A stretch of DNA of 64,000 nucleotides from Panopea generosa (GCA_029582155.1 CM055901.1:124001-188000), one strand, 5' to 3'; positions 37,181 through 49,351 are shown, counted from the first letter of the stretch. Made by a program: numbers and translations. The notes: a model not told the origin generated them from the sequence alone.

Positions 37181-39715
37181 ATTGACTTAAACTTTACAGT
37201 TTCTCATCATTAAACATATAATTGACAATATTTTTGCACATGACAGATATAAGCATTATAAACATTAAATTTTGCAAAAGTATAAAATGTTTAGTATGTA
37301 GACGTGTCTGTTAAACAAAACATATTAAGTAACAAAAACATATGATTTACCCATATAATCTTAGTATTTTACCCACCCAATTATAATAAAGTAATTCAGC
37401 TTATTTATTAACAACACATACATAACATTTGACATAGCTTTCGTGAGAATGTACTATTAATTCATTAATTTAAAATAAAGTTCGGAATAGAGCGTCTAAT
37501 TTTTAAAGCTTCCGATATGTATTTGCTAAGTTTAGAAAGTTCAATTTTGTTTGAAGATTGTAACAATGTTACAAATTTGACCATACTTGGTCTTCTAATA
37601 TAATATTTTTTTATAAACTTATTTCTAATATCAGTATACATAGAACACAATAAAACAAAATGGAACTCGTCTTCAATATCGTTACTGTTACAAATTTGGC
37701 ATTTACGTTCGTTTCTATCTAATCTGTCCCTGGAATATCTACCAGTTTCGATTCTAAGTGAATGAGAAGAAAGTCGTAATTTAGTTACAAAGCTGCGTAA
37801 GGTTTTAGTACACAATAAATCAAGATAGTTTTCATAACCAAAAGTTGATTTTACATTTCTGTATAAAACGTTGAGAACCCTATTTGAAATGAGATCTGCA
37901 TTCCAGTTTTGAATAAAACAATCTACTACTCTTTGGCGAAATATTGAAATAAATATATTATTAATACCATTAGTTGGTTCATCCCAAACATATATAAACC
38001 CATAGTTATGTAACATACATTTTACATTTGACAACCAATTTATTTTCCCATTTTCACAGTCTTCATATATACTCTTGTATACACAATTTAAAATCACATT
38101 ATCCGACTTTAATAGCCTTATCCAGCATTTGATTATCCTTATAAATCTTGATATAAAAAGCGGATAGCGGCCAAGTTCTCCATAGACACCTGCATTGCTC
38201 GTTGTTAACTTAACCTAAAATATTCTTACAGAACTTTAAATGTATTCTCTTGATATCCTTGGACTTGGTGAATCACCATACCTCACTCCCATAACTAAGA
38301 ATAGATGTAACAAAAGCATCAAATAATTGATGTTTTTGGACGAATTTCAAATTTTCTTATATTTGAAGTTAAAAGATTCATTGCTTTTAACGCTTTACCG
38401 CAAAGATATTGTTGATTCAATGTAAATGTACCTGTATAATTAAAAACAACACCTAGATAATTAAAATCATCTACAATATCCAATAACTTTTCATTATAGT
38501 GGAAACGTTCGGATTCTTTTAATCTACCTCTTTTGCGAAAAAACACGACTTTTGTCTTTTCGGTATTTACTTGGAGACCCCAAATATCGCAATAATCATG
38601 TAATCTATCAATACTTCTTTGCAGATCCTCCGGGCTTGAACCTATTAGAATCATGTCGTCAGCAAAAAGGAAATAATATTAAAGTAATATCGTCCAAAGA
38701 CATTCCACAGTTTACTCTATTTTGTTAAAAGAGTTCAATGTCCTCCATGAACAGAGCAAACATGATCGGCGACATTATTTCTCCTTGCTTTAAGCCTACT
38801 GAAATATTGAAAAAGTCCGAACAAGATCCGCTTAATTTAACACAAGATTTAACGGAATGATACATTGATCGAACAATCCTAAGCATTTTCCCCTTAACGC
38901 CTAATTTAAATAACTTAAACCACATTGCCTGTCTATAAATTGAATCAAAGGCTTTTTTAAGATCAACAAAAGCGCAATATAGACCATTTTTTATTGTTAA
39001 GAACTTTATCAATAATACATCGGAGTATAAATATAGCATCTCTAGTGGATTTCCCTTTTCTAAAACCAAATTGAGCATCTGAGATAATATTATTTTCATC
39101 ACACCATTTATTTACTCGCTCATTTAAAACACTAGTGAAAAGTTTGCCCATACAACTAACTAGAGTTATTCCCCGGTAATTATTAACTTCATCTTTGTCA
39201 CCCTTTTTGTGTAGTGGAATAATACAACCCTTAGTCTATTCATCTGGAAAACACCCAGTATCAAAAATAATATTAAAAATGTCTGTAAGATGAGACGATA
39301 ATATATCGCAAGTTGCTATAAAATATTCATTAAGCATATTATCTCCAGCGACCTTCTTTTTCTTTAACGCTCGGATCGCGACCTCAACTTCTCGGACACT
39401 TATACGTCTATCCAGTTCTTCGAAAACTGGGTCGTCCTGATTGAAATCATGGGTTTGGTTAAAAGTTTCGGCATCATCGGAAATAGTAACAGGTATATCT
39501 TTGAAAAGATTTACAAAATATTTATTAAAATCATCTAAAGAAATGTCTGGGGGAGTTTATTTTCTTTTGATAAGACGTCTCCAAAAATCACGTGGTCTGG
39601 AAAAACGCATACTTTCCAACTCTTTCATTTGTTTTTTTTTAAAAGCACGTTTCTTTTTTTTTCAATAAGTAATAACACATTCCGTCAGTTTGTCAAAGCT
39701 GAAGTCTTCGGACTA
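37143..39715 (-). mobile_element. LINE (non-LTR retrotransposon), 5'-truncated and mutated, minus strand
   Basis: The minus strand carries most of a LINE ORF2. In order: a linker (DFWRRLIKRK at about 39570; ISLDDFNKYFVNLF at about 39500); the segment before RT (RRISVREVEVAIRALKKKKV); RT fingers (PLHKKGDKDEVNNYRGITLV at about 39180-39240); motif A FVDLKKAFDS (about 38950); motif B GLKQGEIMSPIMF; catalytic motif C FADDMILIG (about 38660); thumb and connection (FVTSILSYGSEVW at about 38290); and a C-terminal CQIC...H...C zinc-binding segment (about 37650-37710). The endonuclease is missing. In-frame stops interrupt it after IKRK (about 39557), in PDE/TKG (about 39235), after DIELF (about 38725) and after SEVW (about 38275), and there are frameshifts near 38990 and 38670. 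The clade is uncertain: the layout fits the CR1/L2/Jockey group. Confidence 0.93.
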
Positions 39716-39761
39716 GATTGCTAACCCAAATCATGTATCAGGTTTATATACTATTTTATTA

Positions 39762-40206
39762 TGTAACCGGATCTGATATTGACCAGAATAACTTAGTTAA
39801 CTTGATATCTCTTTTGTTACCGGGACCGGTCCTTACCGAATCCGGCACTGCGTTATTTACTGATATCAGGCTTCGCCGAATCCGGCACAGTAGTATTTCA
39901 CCGAGATCGGTACTTCTACCGGATCTGGTAAAATGACCAGATTCGTTTGACTAGATATTTATGGGAGTTATCAGTCTTAAACCCAAGTAGGAAATGGCAA
40001 TTTTGTTTAAAAATACCAATATAAGTAACTTCTACAATATAGTAGATTATATCAATAATATATTAAAACATATTATAAACAGTCATATATTTGTTTTCCC
40101 AAACTATTCCAACCATGATTCATTTGTTCAGCCCGAATATTGAACCGAACCAAGATTAAGTATGTATTCATCAGGTCCTGTAAATGAACACAGGGCTGGT
40201 GTTACA
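39762..40206 (+). repeat. candidate 5' LTR of the Ty3/Gypsy-like fossil
   Basis: About 445 bp bounded by the inverted hexamers TGTAAC and GTTACA, with canonical TG...CA ends, lying two bases before the primer binding site. It contains several related CCGAATCCGGCAC / ACCGGATCTG words. The start is inferred from the matching ends, since no second LTR is present for comparison. Confidence 0.6.
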
Positions 40207-40208
40207 TT

Positions 40209-40222
40209 TGGTGTCAGAAGTG
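40209..40222 (+). promoter_or_regulatory. primer binding site, tRNA-Leu type
   Basis: TGGTGTCAGAAGTG is complementary to a 3' end CACTTCTGACACCA, as found in animal tRNA-Leu. It sits two bases after the LTR end, the usual position. Confidence 0.75.
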
Positions 40223-43200
40223 CGTTATTTAAGTTCAAGGTGTTTAACACTTTGATAACGTTTTAAGAGTGCTGTAGATCTCTAAAAGAGAAAGTATAAA
40301 CAGATTGAAGAGGTTGGTTTTAATTATTTATTTTTATTAAATAACAATAAAATTCATTCTCGTCTTTATTCTGGTCTTGTCAGATCTGGGTTGTTTCTGA
40401 AAAATAAAATATAAAATTTATCAGAATACTTATAGTAAAGTTACACGTTTTTATAATTTTAAATAGCACATATCAAATATATTTAAATATTAAACAAAAA
40501 AAAACAACAACAAACAAACAACATTATTTGAAAGACTTAGTTAATCATTGATGTTATAGCAGTCACTGACTTATTCAAAATGGAAGAATATGTTTATGTA
40601 TACGATTTTGGTTATCAAGGTAAGAGCACAGAAGGTATTTCTGAAGAGAATAATGAAAATGGTTTGTCAGCTTGCTGTTCAAACAATGAGAAAGAACCAA
40701 ATAATGAGCTACAGAGCAATCACGCATTAACAGATAATAACTGACTTGCAAAATTAGAAAATAGTGTAGGTAATCAAATAACAGATATTTCAAAGGAAAT
40801 AAGTACACTTGGTAGTACAATTTTAACGCTAAATACCCAACTACAGAAAAGATTGAACAGTTTAGAAATAGATATTCACAAAGTAAAATCTAAATTGTCT
40901 GAAGTTGAACGAAATGCTTTTTCAGATAGAAATATGAATCAAAATATAGTAACAGACCAAGAAACATGTCTAAGGAAAGGTAACTCTAACTTAAAAACGA
41001 GACCCCAAACTTACAGTGGAGATGAGGATTTACGAGATTACCTAACTCAATTTGAAATAACATCAGAAATAAATGGTTGGAGATACAAAGAGAAATCACT
41101 ATATTTGGTCAGTACTTTAACTGGTGGGGCCCGGTCACTTTTATGTGAAATAAACGAAAAAGAGAGGCGAGATTTCTCTTACTTAGTTGAAAAGTTACAG
41201 GCGAGGTTTGGTTCGGAAAATAAAGCTGAAGTATTTAGAACTCACGCAGTAAAGGGGAGACGATACCCGAATCGGCCCAATCCATAAGAAAAATAACTTT
41301 ACAAGCATACCAAACTTGTACCAAAGATGTAGTTGAGACTTTAGCTTTAGATAATTTTATTGATGCTCTGAATGATTCCGAAATTAGATTGAGACTTAGA
41401 GAAGTTGCTCCAAAGAATATATTGGAGGCAGAGAAAATGGCAGTTAGAATGGAAGCACATAGAATCGCTGATAGACTGAGAAGAAATTAGTTTGTACAGT
41501 AGACAAAAATAGGCCAGAAAGTAATGATTTAGTAGAATCTGTATATACGCTTTCAAACCGAAATACAAAGAAACTGGAACAGCATCCAAAAAAGGGAAGA
41601 TATGCCCAGAGTTACAAAAATTACCAGAAAAAAAACAGATTTTGTCCCGTGTTACCAACATTTTCAAAACAGACAAAATAATGGCTATCATCCAACCGGT
41701 TATAATAATAGATATTCATAAGAAAATGGACCAAGATATAATAATCAAAATTTTAATAAAAATAGATATGGTCAGAATAATTAAACACCGCATAACAATT
41801 ATCAAAGAAATAATAAATAGACTCCAAACAGGAACTCTAATTATTCAAATTTTCATTCCAATACTGGCAATCAGCAGTTCAACCGAAATGCAAATAGTAA
41901 TAATGATCAAGGAAACGAACAAATGTCAAACTGGAGGGATCGCAGTTTGACAAATCAAAACGGTCGCAAATTGCATTAAACAATCTTGGTTCTGAACAAG
42001 GGTACTTTTTATCTGCATATGTAAGTGATAATAGTGTTACAATGTTAATAGATAGTGGTGCCAATGTTAGTTTTTTAAGTAAAGAAACAATAGAAAATTG
42101 GCCATATGCTACCAGACCAAAGATATTCCCTGTTCAGACATCTATGTTGACTGTGACTGGAGACTCATCTCCATTTCATGGTAAAACAGAGGTAGAAATT
42201 TGTATAGGTAGACAGAGAATTGTGCATGATTTTTTAATAGCAGATATTAAACAAGGTGGAATTATTGGTTTGGATTTCCTGATGGCATATAAATGTGACA
42301 TTATTCTCAGTAATGGCTATATTACTTTAAAGGGGGAGAGAATTCCATCTTTTTTAAACAACAGTGAGTTGCAGCAAACATGCTGTAGAATAGCTGTAAC
42401 CGAAACTGTTGAAATTGCCCCAGAATCAGAAATAATAGTTCAAGGAAAACCACTTGATGCCGTTGATAGAAAAAGTATTGGAATGTTAGAACCGTCTATG
42501 AAATTTGCAGAAAAGACTGGTTTGCTAGTTGCTAAAGTATTGGTCAATCCCGAGTCTGGAAATTCCCATTAGAATTGCTAATTTTCAGAAACAGTCCTGT
42601 AAGATCTATGAAAATACTGTCACAGCAATATATGAGAAAGTGACAGTTCCAGAAAAAAAACTATAGGTTTGATAGAAACTATTGCCAGTAATAGTAGAGA
42701 AGTACCTGATCACCTACAAGAAATGTTTAAGAAATCCTCTGTCAATTTAGATAGAATACAGACAGAAAAAATGAAACAGTTATTATTTAAAAATCAGAAC
42801 TAATTTTCTAAGAATGATAGAGATATTGGTACAACTGACCTGGTCACTCATCAAATTGATGTTGGTAATAACAAACCAGTGAAAACATATCCTTACAAAG
42901 TCCCATTAACTAAAAGACAGGCTGCTCAAGAAGAAATAAACAAAATAGCAACAGATGGCATTATTGAACCGGCTTGTTAACTTTGGTTATCCCCAATACA
43001 AATGGTAACCAAATCGGATGGTTCTATAAGATTTTGTTGCGATTTTAGAAAAGTTAATGATGTAACAATTAAGGAGCATCAACCTTTACCCAGAATAGAT
43101 GACAATCTGGATGCTCTTAGTGGTGGTGCAAAATGGTTTTCATGTATTGATTTAAAGTCTGGCTTTTGGCAAATAGAAATTGAAGAATCAAGTCGTCCAA

Positions 43201-43930
43201 TTACCGCCTTCAGTTTACAAGGGGGACAACAATGGCAGTTTTGCAAATTACCATTTTGAATATGTAATTCGCCGTCTGTATTTACTAGACTTATGTAGAT
43301 AACGTTTTCTGATCTCATCTGGGATATACTTGTCCTATATCTGAACGACATCATTGTGTTTGCCAAGACTTTTGATAAAGAATTAGAAAAGTTGGATGCT
43401 GCCTTCAACCGTTTAAGAAAAGCTAACTTGAACTTACACCCTAAAAATGTAAATTCTTTCAGAAAGAAGTAACCTTTTTTGGTCATGTAATAAGTGAACA
43501 TGGAACATCTACTTGTCAAGAGAAAGTTAAATCAGTTAAAGATTGGCCAACTCCCAGGTCTGCAAAAGATACCCAAAGTTTTCTTGGTTTAGTATCTTTT
43601 TACAGAAAATATATCTATAACTTTAAAACAATTGCAAAACCATAACATGAACTGTCAGAGAAAGGTAGAAAATTTGTATGGACTGAGAAATGCGAGAATG
43701 TTTTTCAAACATTAAAATGTACCCTGACAACCAGCCCAATTTTATCTTATCCTAATCCAGATGGTAATTTTATTTTAGACACAGATGCATCAAATGTGGG
43801 AATGGGAAGTGTGTTGTCACAGGTCCAAAATGGTGAAGAAAAAGTTATTGCCTACTTTTCAAAATGTTTTTCCAAAGCAGAACGTGCATATTTTGTCACA
43901 AGGAAAGAACTGAAGAGCGGTAACTAATTC

Positions 43931-46900
43931 TACTTTACATATGCTAATTTACGTTATAGATAAACCTGCATCTAGGGAGCAAGAGAATAATTGCTACTTT
44001 GTATTGGGTGAAAAACTTTAATGGCGGATTTGAACACTATTTTATTATAGAGACAACTATAATGGATGCGGATGGTAAATATCAGCCACGTGTAACACTC
44101 AACTCAGTTCAATGTCCGCTCGCCGTTTGATTTAGTTGTACATGTATGATCAAGCAGTTAACATAATGAATAATAATATTTTTTAACACGTAACTCAGCT
44201 GAATAGTACATTTAATGACCACATCACATGTTTAAGTAAAGAGAAAACATTATGACACATTACTATTCGACGATGAATAGTAAATCGGAAAGTAGTTCGG
44301 AAGTTTACTTACGAGAGCCTAGTTACATGTATACGGAAAATATTATACTTGGTTAATACGCAATTACTTTATTACACGCCTGTATCGTATGTTATGTATT
44401 AATTATAAAATAAATCATTGTTTTGTTTCATATAAATATGCCGCGGCAACTTTGTCGGATGCTGTGATTGCTGCTGGGGGAACATCAGCAGCTTTTATTG
44501 TAGTAATAGCAGCAGTACTTGGTCTTAGATGATTGTATATCAAAGAGGTTAGGATTATATGTGCTAGCAAGTAAAGAATTAAAAATACATTATTGTATAT
44601 TTCAATTTATAAACATATGAGTAGAAAGAAGCGCACTTAAGAAATGGTGATCGTTATAATATCAATTGCGTAACTATAAAAAAAATCGAATAAAAAAAAC
44701 TCTGTTCAATATCAAAATGATTAAATTATTGAACATAAGAGTAAGAATTCGAATACAACCATTAATGGTTCAATTAGGCCTATATAAAGCATTCCCTAAA
44801 CTTTATATTTAAAATTGTTACATTTTTTTTGAGAAACATTGTTTTGTTACATACAATATGCTTGATCATAGCAAATAAGAACATATGCCACTTTACGCAA
44901 AAATAGATTTTGCCATTATTAATCATTGCGCATGCGCCAAATGTGGCAGACGTTCAAATTTACAGCTGACAAAATAAATGTTTTCACTAAATTATATTGG
45001 ATTTATTGTGAAAGGTGCTTGGACTTTCGATAATCAAGAAAAGTTATCATCCGTGCGTCAATTGTATTACGTGTCTTGAAAAGGAAATCTAGAAATTAAT
45101 TAAATATAACTGTGTTTGGTATGCACGGAAAAATAATTTATGGACTTTTTGGTCGGATAAAAAAATTCTTCAAATGGGATAACTGATTTTGCAGTCTTCT
45201 ATCCGTTAAAAATCCTTTGGAGTGGATTGTTTTCAAACCTCAAAACTATGGAAGATTCTTATATTTAGTATGAAACATTTTTTATCTTTTGAGAGTTTTA
45301 TAAGGAAGTTCATCTTAACACCCTGATAACAACTGTTATGTGCGAATGATAATTTGGCAAGGCTTGGACTTACCGATCTCACGGTATAGCAAATAATCGA
45401 AATTCTTATGTAAGCATGTGTTAGCATAGTTTCTTATTTGAGCTTTGTGCTTGCATAATATTTATTTAGAAATCGCCATTTCCTGGTTTTATATTTCACA
45501 TATTTTTAATCGGTTTCTTGTGTATTTATATTGACACCGTAGTACATTTTATTTACGAAATGTGTTACTGCTTACATAATGTAATATAATATAGAAATGT
45601 CTAGTGAAGTAACGCTTGTGAACTAATCCAACAGTTTGTGATTCCCGTAGTTTATCACTTGTTTTATTCTGACACAATTATGAAAAAATACACATGTAAT
45701 GGCGAGATTCTGAATAATGTGACAATGGGTGTAACTATTGTTTGCAGTACTCTTTTAGCACAAACTATATTATACCTTTTGCACGCAATTTGTGGAAAGT
45801 AAAATCATAAATCGTGTATAAATTGAGCAGTCGGTTTAGAGGTAAATAAATCTTCCAATTCAGTTCCTTGTATTTTGATATATCACAAAAAAATGATTTT
45901 AGTTAGACACTTCTAATATAACATTTTCAAGGAAAGAACACTTTGATTTTTTTGAACACCAGATTTGATGTGTGTCAAAATTGTATCACAATTATGGTAT
46001 TCATATGTCTTAAGTTATTGTAAAACAAAACATGTTTGCTACCATTCTAATCTAATTGACCTCCCATTTTTGCTGTAAAATTTGTTTTATTTGTCCTATG
46101 TCCGAATATATAGCATATTTATACTATGAACTGCGATCTCTGGAAATTAATTTTATTATAAAAGCTAAAATACTTTTGTTGACTTAAATTGTGGTTTACA
46201 AAACACAATGACAACAATGCGAGCATTATTCAATTTTAATAAATATCATTATAGTTGTATATGTATATAATCAAATAATTAATTTTATTCATGACGAGTT
46301 TATTATTCAGTGGAGAAGTTGAAGCAAATAAAGCTTGCAACAAAATTGTAAGAGGTCCATGATATTTCTAACATTTTGCTTATATTTGGAAACATTTTTA
46401 CTCCATGTATTTCTGATAACATACAACTAAACAGTTTATAAATGTTTATAACTACTGGAAATATAAACGTTTTTATCGTATCAGTTTAATTATCAATAAG
46501 AGCAACATATTAGTGTACAGTCCGAATGTAGAGATACCTCATTAAAGTCCGTGTGTGATAATACATATAGAAAATCGTTTACATTTCTCAAGGTTAGGAC
46601 CATCGAGTTACAGAGAGTCCGTATTTCTACAGTTTCGACGTTACTAAATATAGTGATATAATAATTATACATATAGATAGATAAATCTGACAATATTAGT
46701 ACTGCTTTAGAGCTTCATTTTACATTTTAACTTATCAAGAAAATATGCACGCATGCATATATGTACCATAATATATTTATTAGCCCATTATTTGTATAAC
46801 ATAATGTATCATTTTAAAATACTTAATGGATATATTCAGGTCTCACTACACAGTTGAAATTTGTTATATGTTCTTTATGAAATAAGGTGTAGAATTAACA

Positions 46901-46960
46901 AGGTGTAAACCGAAAATGCAACTTAGAAACGTGTTTCAAATATTTTGTTGCTAAAGCATG
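43931..46960. other. AT-rich spacer
   Basis: Very AT-rich with no recognised gene. The only compositionally distinct patch is 44438-44532, described separately. A tTGCGCATGCGCca near-palindrome lies near 44927-44938. Confidence 0.5.
44389..44532 (+). other. unrecognised 47-codon frame ending in a hydrophobic segment
   Basis: A GC-richer island in AT-rich DNA encodes a short frame whose C-terminal half reads AAATLSDAVIAAGGTSAAFI then VVIAAVLGLR and stops. The last 15 residues could span a membrane. There is no homologue I recognise, no neighbouring exon and no clear splice sites. It could be a terminal exon of an unseen gene or chance. Confidence 0.15.
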
Positions 46961-46968
46961 ATTATATC

Positions 46969-47111
46969 TGTCACAGTGTGTACGTAACCTACTAGGAGAG
47001 GAACTTATGTAAGCGGTTCGGTTAGCTCAGACGGTAGAGCATTCGCCCTGTAAGCGAAGGGTCCCGGGTTCGAGTCCCAGATTGGCTGCATATTTTTCTC
47101 GTCCTGTAACA
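46969..47111 (+). repeat. TRIM 5' LTR
   Basis: 143 bp, starting TGTCACAGTGTGTACGTAAC and ending TCGTCCTGTAACA. About half of its length is the tRNA-like unit. Its equal length to the 3' copy and the target duplication outside both ends support the boundaries. Confidence 0.88.
47013..47090 (+). ncRNA. tRNA-like sequence in TRIM 5' LTR
   Basis: A tRNA-like fold can be drawn. The D stem is GCTC/GAGC. The anticodon arm is TTCGC-CCTGTAA-GCGAA (47042-47058), with TGT in the anticodon place but C instead of the usual T before it. The T arm is CCGGG-TTCGAGT-CCCAG. The acceptor arms pair poorly. The A box TAGCTCAGACGG (47023-47034) departs from consensus at one place and the B box GGTTCGAGTCC (47067-47077) matches perfectly. 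It is better read as an internal Pol III promoter than as a working tRNA. Confidence 0.8.
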
Positions 47112-47112
47112 T

Positions 47113-47130
47113 TGGCGCCCAACGAGGGAC
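47113..47130 (+). promoter_or_regulatory. TRIM primer binding site, tRNA-Lys type
   Basis: TGGCGCCCAACGAGGGAC, starting one base after the 5' LTR. Its first 12 bases are complementary to the conserved CGTTGGGCGCCA 3' end of animal lysine tRNAs. Confidence 0.85.
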
Positions 47131-47219
47131 TGTGACTGATATATATTCCGAGAAACATATTACATGATTCTCTGGTCTCTATGGAAATTCGGGACGAATT
47201 CCAAATTTGTGAGGGAATA

Positions 47220-47362
47220 TGTCACAGTGTGTACGTAACCTACTAGGAGAGGAACTTCTTTAAGCGGTTCGGTTAGCTCAGACGGTAGAGCATTCGCCCT
47301 GTAAGCGAAGGGTCCCGGGTTCGAGTCCCGGACTGGCTGCATATTTTTCTCGTCCTGTAACA
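47220..47362 (+). repeat. TRIM 3' LTR
   Basis: 143 bp, same ends as the 5' copy and 4 mismatches to it. Its start is exactly 251 bp after the first. Confidence 0.88.
47264..47341 (+). ncRNA. tRNA-like sequence in TRIM 3' LTR
   Basis: Same unit as in the 5' LTR, with a slightly better T arm (CCGGG/CCCGG). The A box is at 47274-47285 and the B box at 47318-47328. The acceptor stem is again weak, so a functional tRNA is unlikely. Confidence 0.8.
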
Positions 47363-47366
47363 TATC

Positions 47367-48420
47367 TGCCCATCAAATAGCGCAAAAATGGTACGTTGAC
47401 CTGTTTGGTTTATCATAGACACTCTTATTGGTTTGGAAAAAAATCACCAAATATTCTAAAATACATCCGTCTTTTAAATTTCAATAAAAGTCCCTTTTCT
47501 AACTCCATTAATATCCTATTTGAGTGTATGCTATGTAAAAAAATGCTCTACTAATCTGTAGCAAAATATCACAACCCCTATGAACACTATTATAACATAT
47601 CCGAAGCGAAATGTTTTTATTAAAATGGGGCACAACTGTTTTGTGAGACGTATACACTTCCACTGAGTTTTTGATGATTTTTTAGTTAAAGTAAAATGAA
47701 AACTGCTTTCAAAGTCATAACTTTATTTTTAAAAAATATTTTGGGTGGAAATGACACATAAAGGTTAATTTTCTTTGTTTCTTGATTCTTTATATAATTT
47801 AATAATTTATAATTAGGGCCTTGATAAAAATGAAACAGATGAATATGGTGCATCGGCATTCGTATAATACAACAGTATTTAATGCATATATACGCTCTAG
47901 GGCCCGGCATGCGCTAATGTGATAGGTTTCCGTTCACATGAAGCGTTCTTTGGATAGCGGGGAACCACACGCGTAAACAGCAAACGCTCAGTAAATAATG
48001 ACAAAGACTCGCAACTACGTCAATTTGAATATGTTTCTATCATCCAAATTTTAGGCGCTTATGAAGCAAAACGTAAGCTTTAGTTTGATATATTATCAAA
48101 TATATCTTGAAGGATTAACGTGAAGAAAACGCGCATTTTCAGTCAGTGAACTGTGATGCGTTTCTTCCCCCCCCCCCCGATGCGTCATATTTTATCAGGT
48201 TTTATTAATATTTTTATTGTTCCATTTATGGGAAGTCATGCCAAACTCGTACGTTTCAATTGGCTTTAGTAAGTATTGTAATGGTTTATGTCTTGATGAT
48301 ATCGAATGTGTATAAAATAGTTGGGCAGCAATTCGTGCGATGTGAGAAATGCCTTCCATAAGAAATACATAAATAAAAAAACAAGCATTTCAAAGGTTTA
48401 ATTAAATTTATTTTGAAATA
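47367..48420. other. AT-rich spacer
   Basis: No gene recognised. A short C9-10 run lies near 48170. Confidence 0.5.
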
Positions 48421-48424
48421 TTGT

Positions 48425-48548
48425 CAACTCTCTCTCTCTCTTTACATTTAACATTTAAGCAAAAAATCACAAATTGAATATATAGGCAGCAGACATTGTA
48501 ATACTACTTGGCAAGGGGAGTTCGGCTGGCTGAATAGTTCCTGCTGCA

Positions 48549-48604
<56 letters not shown>

Positions 48605-48681
48605 ATCAAACTCCGGTCTTTCCGAGGCTCTCTCTCACTCTTTCTCTCTTATATCAAACTCAGCTCTTTACGAGGTTCTCT

Positions 48682-48721
<40 letters not shown>

Positions 48722-48821
48722 ACTAGTAGCAAACTCCGCTCTTTCCGAGGCTCTCTCGTTCTTTCTTGTATCAAACTCCGCTCTCTCTCTCTCCCTTATA
48801 GCAAACTCCGCTCTTTCCGAA

Positions 48822-48877
<56 letters not shown>

Positions 48878-48949
48878 ATCAAACTCCGCTCTTTCCGATG
48901 CTCTTTCTCTCACTCTCTCGCTCTCACTCTCTCTGTCTCTTATCTTAAA

Positions 48950-48995
<46 letters not shown>

Positions 48996-49038
48996 TCTCT
49001 ACTCGCTCTCACTCTTTATGTCTCTTATCTCAAAATCC

Positions 49039-49107
<69 letters not shown>

Positions 49108-49182
49108 TCTTTTTCTCTCTCTCAAATTGCGCTCGCTCTCTCTGTCTGTCTCTCTCTCTCTCTAATCTCAGAATGGGAGTTA

Positions 49183-49232
<50 letters not shown>

Positions 49233-49245
49233 AGACAGAGAGAGG

Positions 49246-49290
<45 letters not shown>

Positions 49291-49310
49291 TCGGAAAGAG
49301 GAAGTTTGAT

Positions 49311-49351
<41 letters not shown>

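Larger units (their letters stand above)
39762..43930 (+). mobile_element. Ty3/Gypsy-like LTR retrotransposon fossil, 3'-truncated
   Basis: The parts, in order, are a candidate 5' LTR (39762-40206), a primer binding site, a Gag-like region (from about 40579), an aspartic protease region with a DSGA-type site (about 42045), a reverse transcriptase region of Ty3/Gypsy character (about 42900-43500; motifs DGSIRFCCDFRKVN, FSCIDLKSGFWQIEI) and the start of RNase H (about 43740-43920). No integrase and no 3' LTR are seen: the recognisable sequence stops near 43930 and gives way to AT-rich DNA. The copy is broken, with several lesions. Age cannot be estimated from LTR divergence because only one LTR is present. 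It begins about 50 bp from the 5' end of the neighbouring LINE, which lies on the other strand. Confidence 0.9.
46969..47362 (+). mobile_element. complete TRIM (miniature LTR retrotransposon) with tRNA-like LTRs
   Basis: A 394-bp element: two direct 143-bp repeats (46969-47111 and 47220-47362) with TGT...ACA ends around a 108-bp internal region. That region begins, one base after the LTR, with a lysine-tRNA-type primer binding site and ends with a purine-leaning stretch (GTGAGGGAATA) where a polypurine tract would lie. The element is flanked by a 4-bp target duplication, TATC (46965-46968 and 47363-47366). It encodes no protein, as expected of TRIMs, which use the enzymes of an autonomous partner. 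The two LTRs differ at 4 of 143 positions, suggesting a moderately young insertion. It looks structurally whole. Each LTR embeds a tRNA-like Pol III unit, recalling plant Cassandra TRIMs, whose LTRs carry 5S rRNA sequence. Confidence 0.88.

Noticed and set aside
47013-47341. Two functional tRNA genes (Thr-TGT type)
   Set aside because: The acceptor stems pair poorly, the base before the anticodon is C, and both units lie inside matching LTRs with a primer site and target duplication.
47160-47363. Minus-strand frame with RDSNPGPFAYRANALPSE
   Set aside because: It is the antisense translation of the tRNA-like unit and LTR, not a protein gene.
48668-49314. Arg/Glu and Ser/Leu repeat frames
   Set aside because: Translations of CT/GA microsatellite. 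The same applies to 7729-8703 and 63670-63894.
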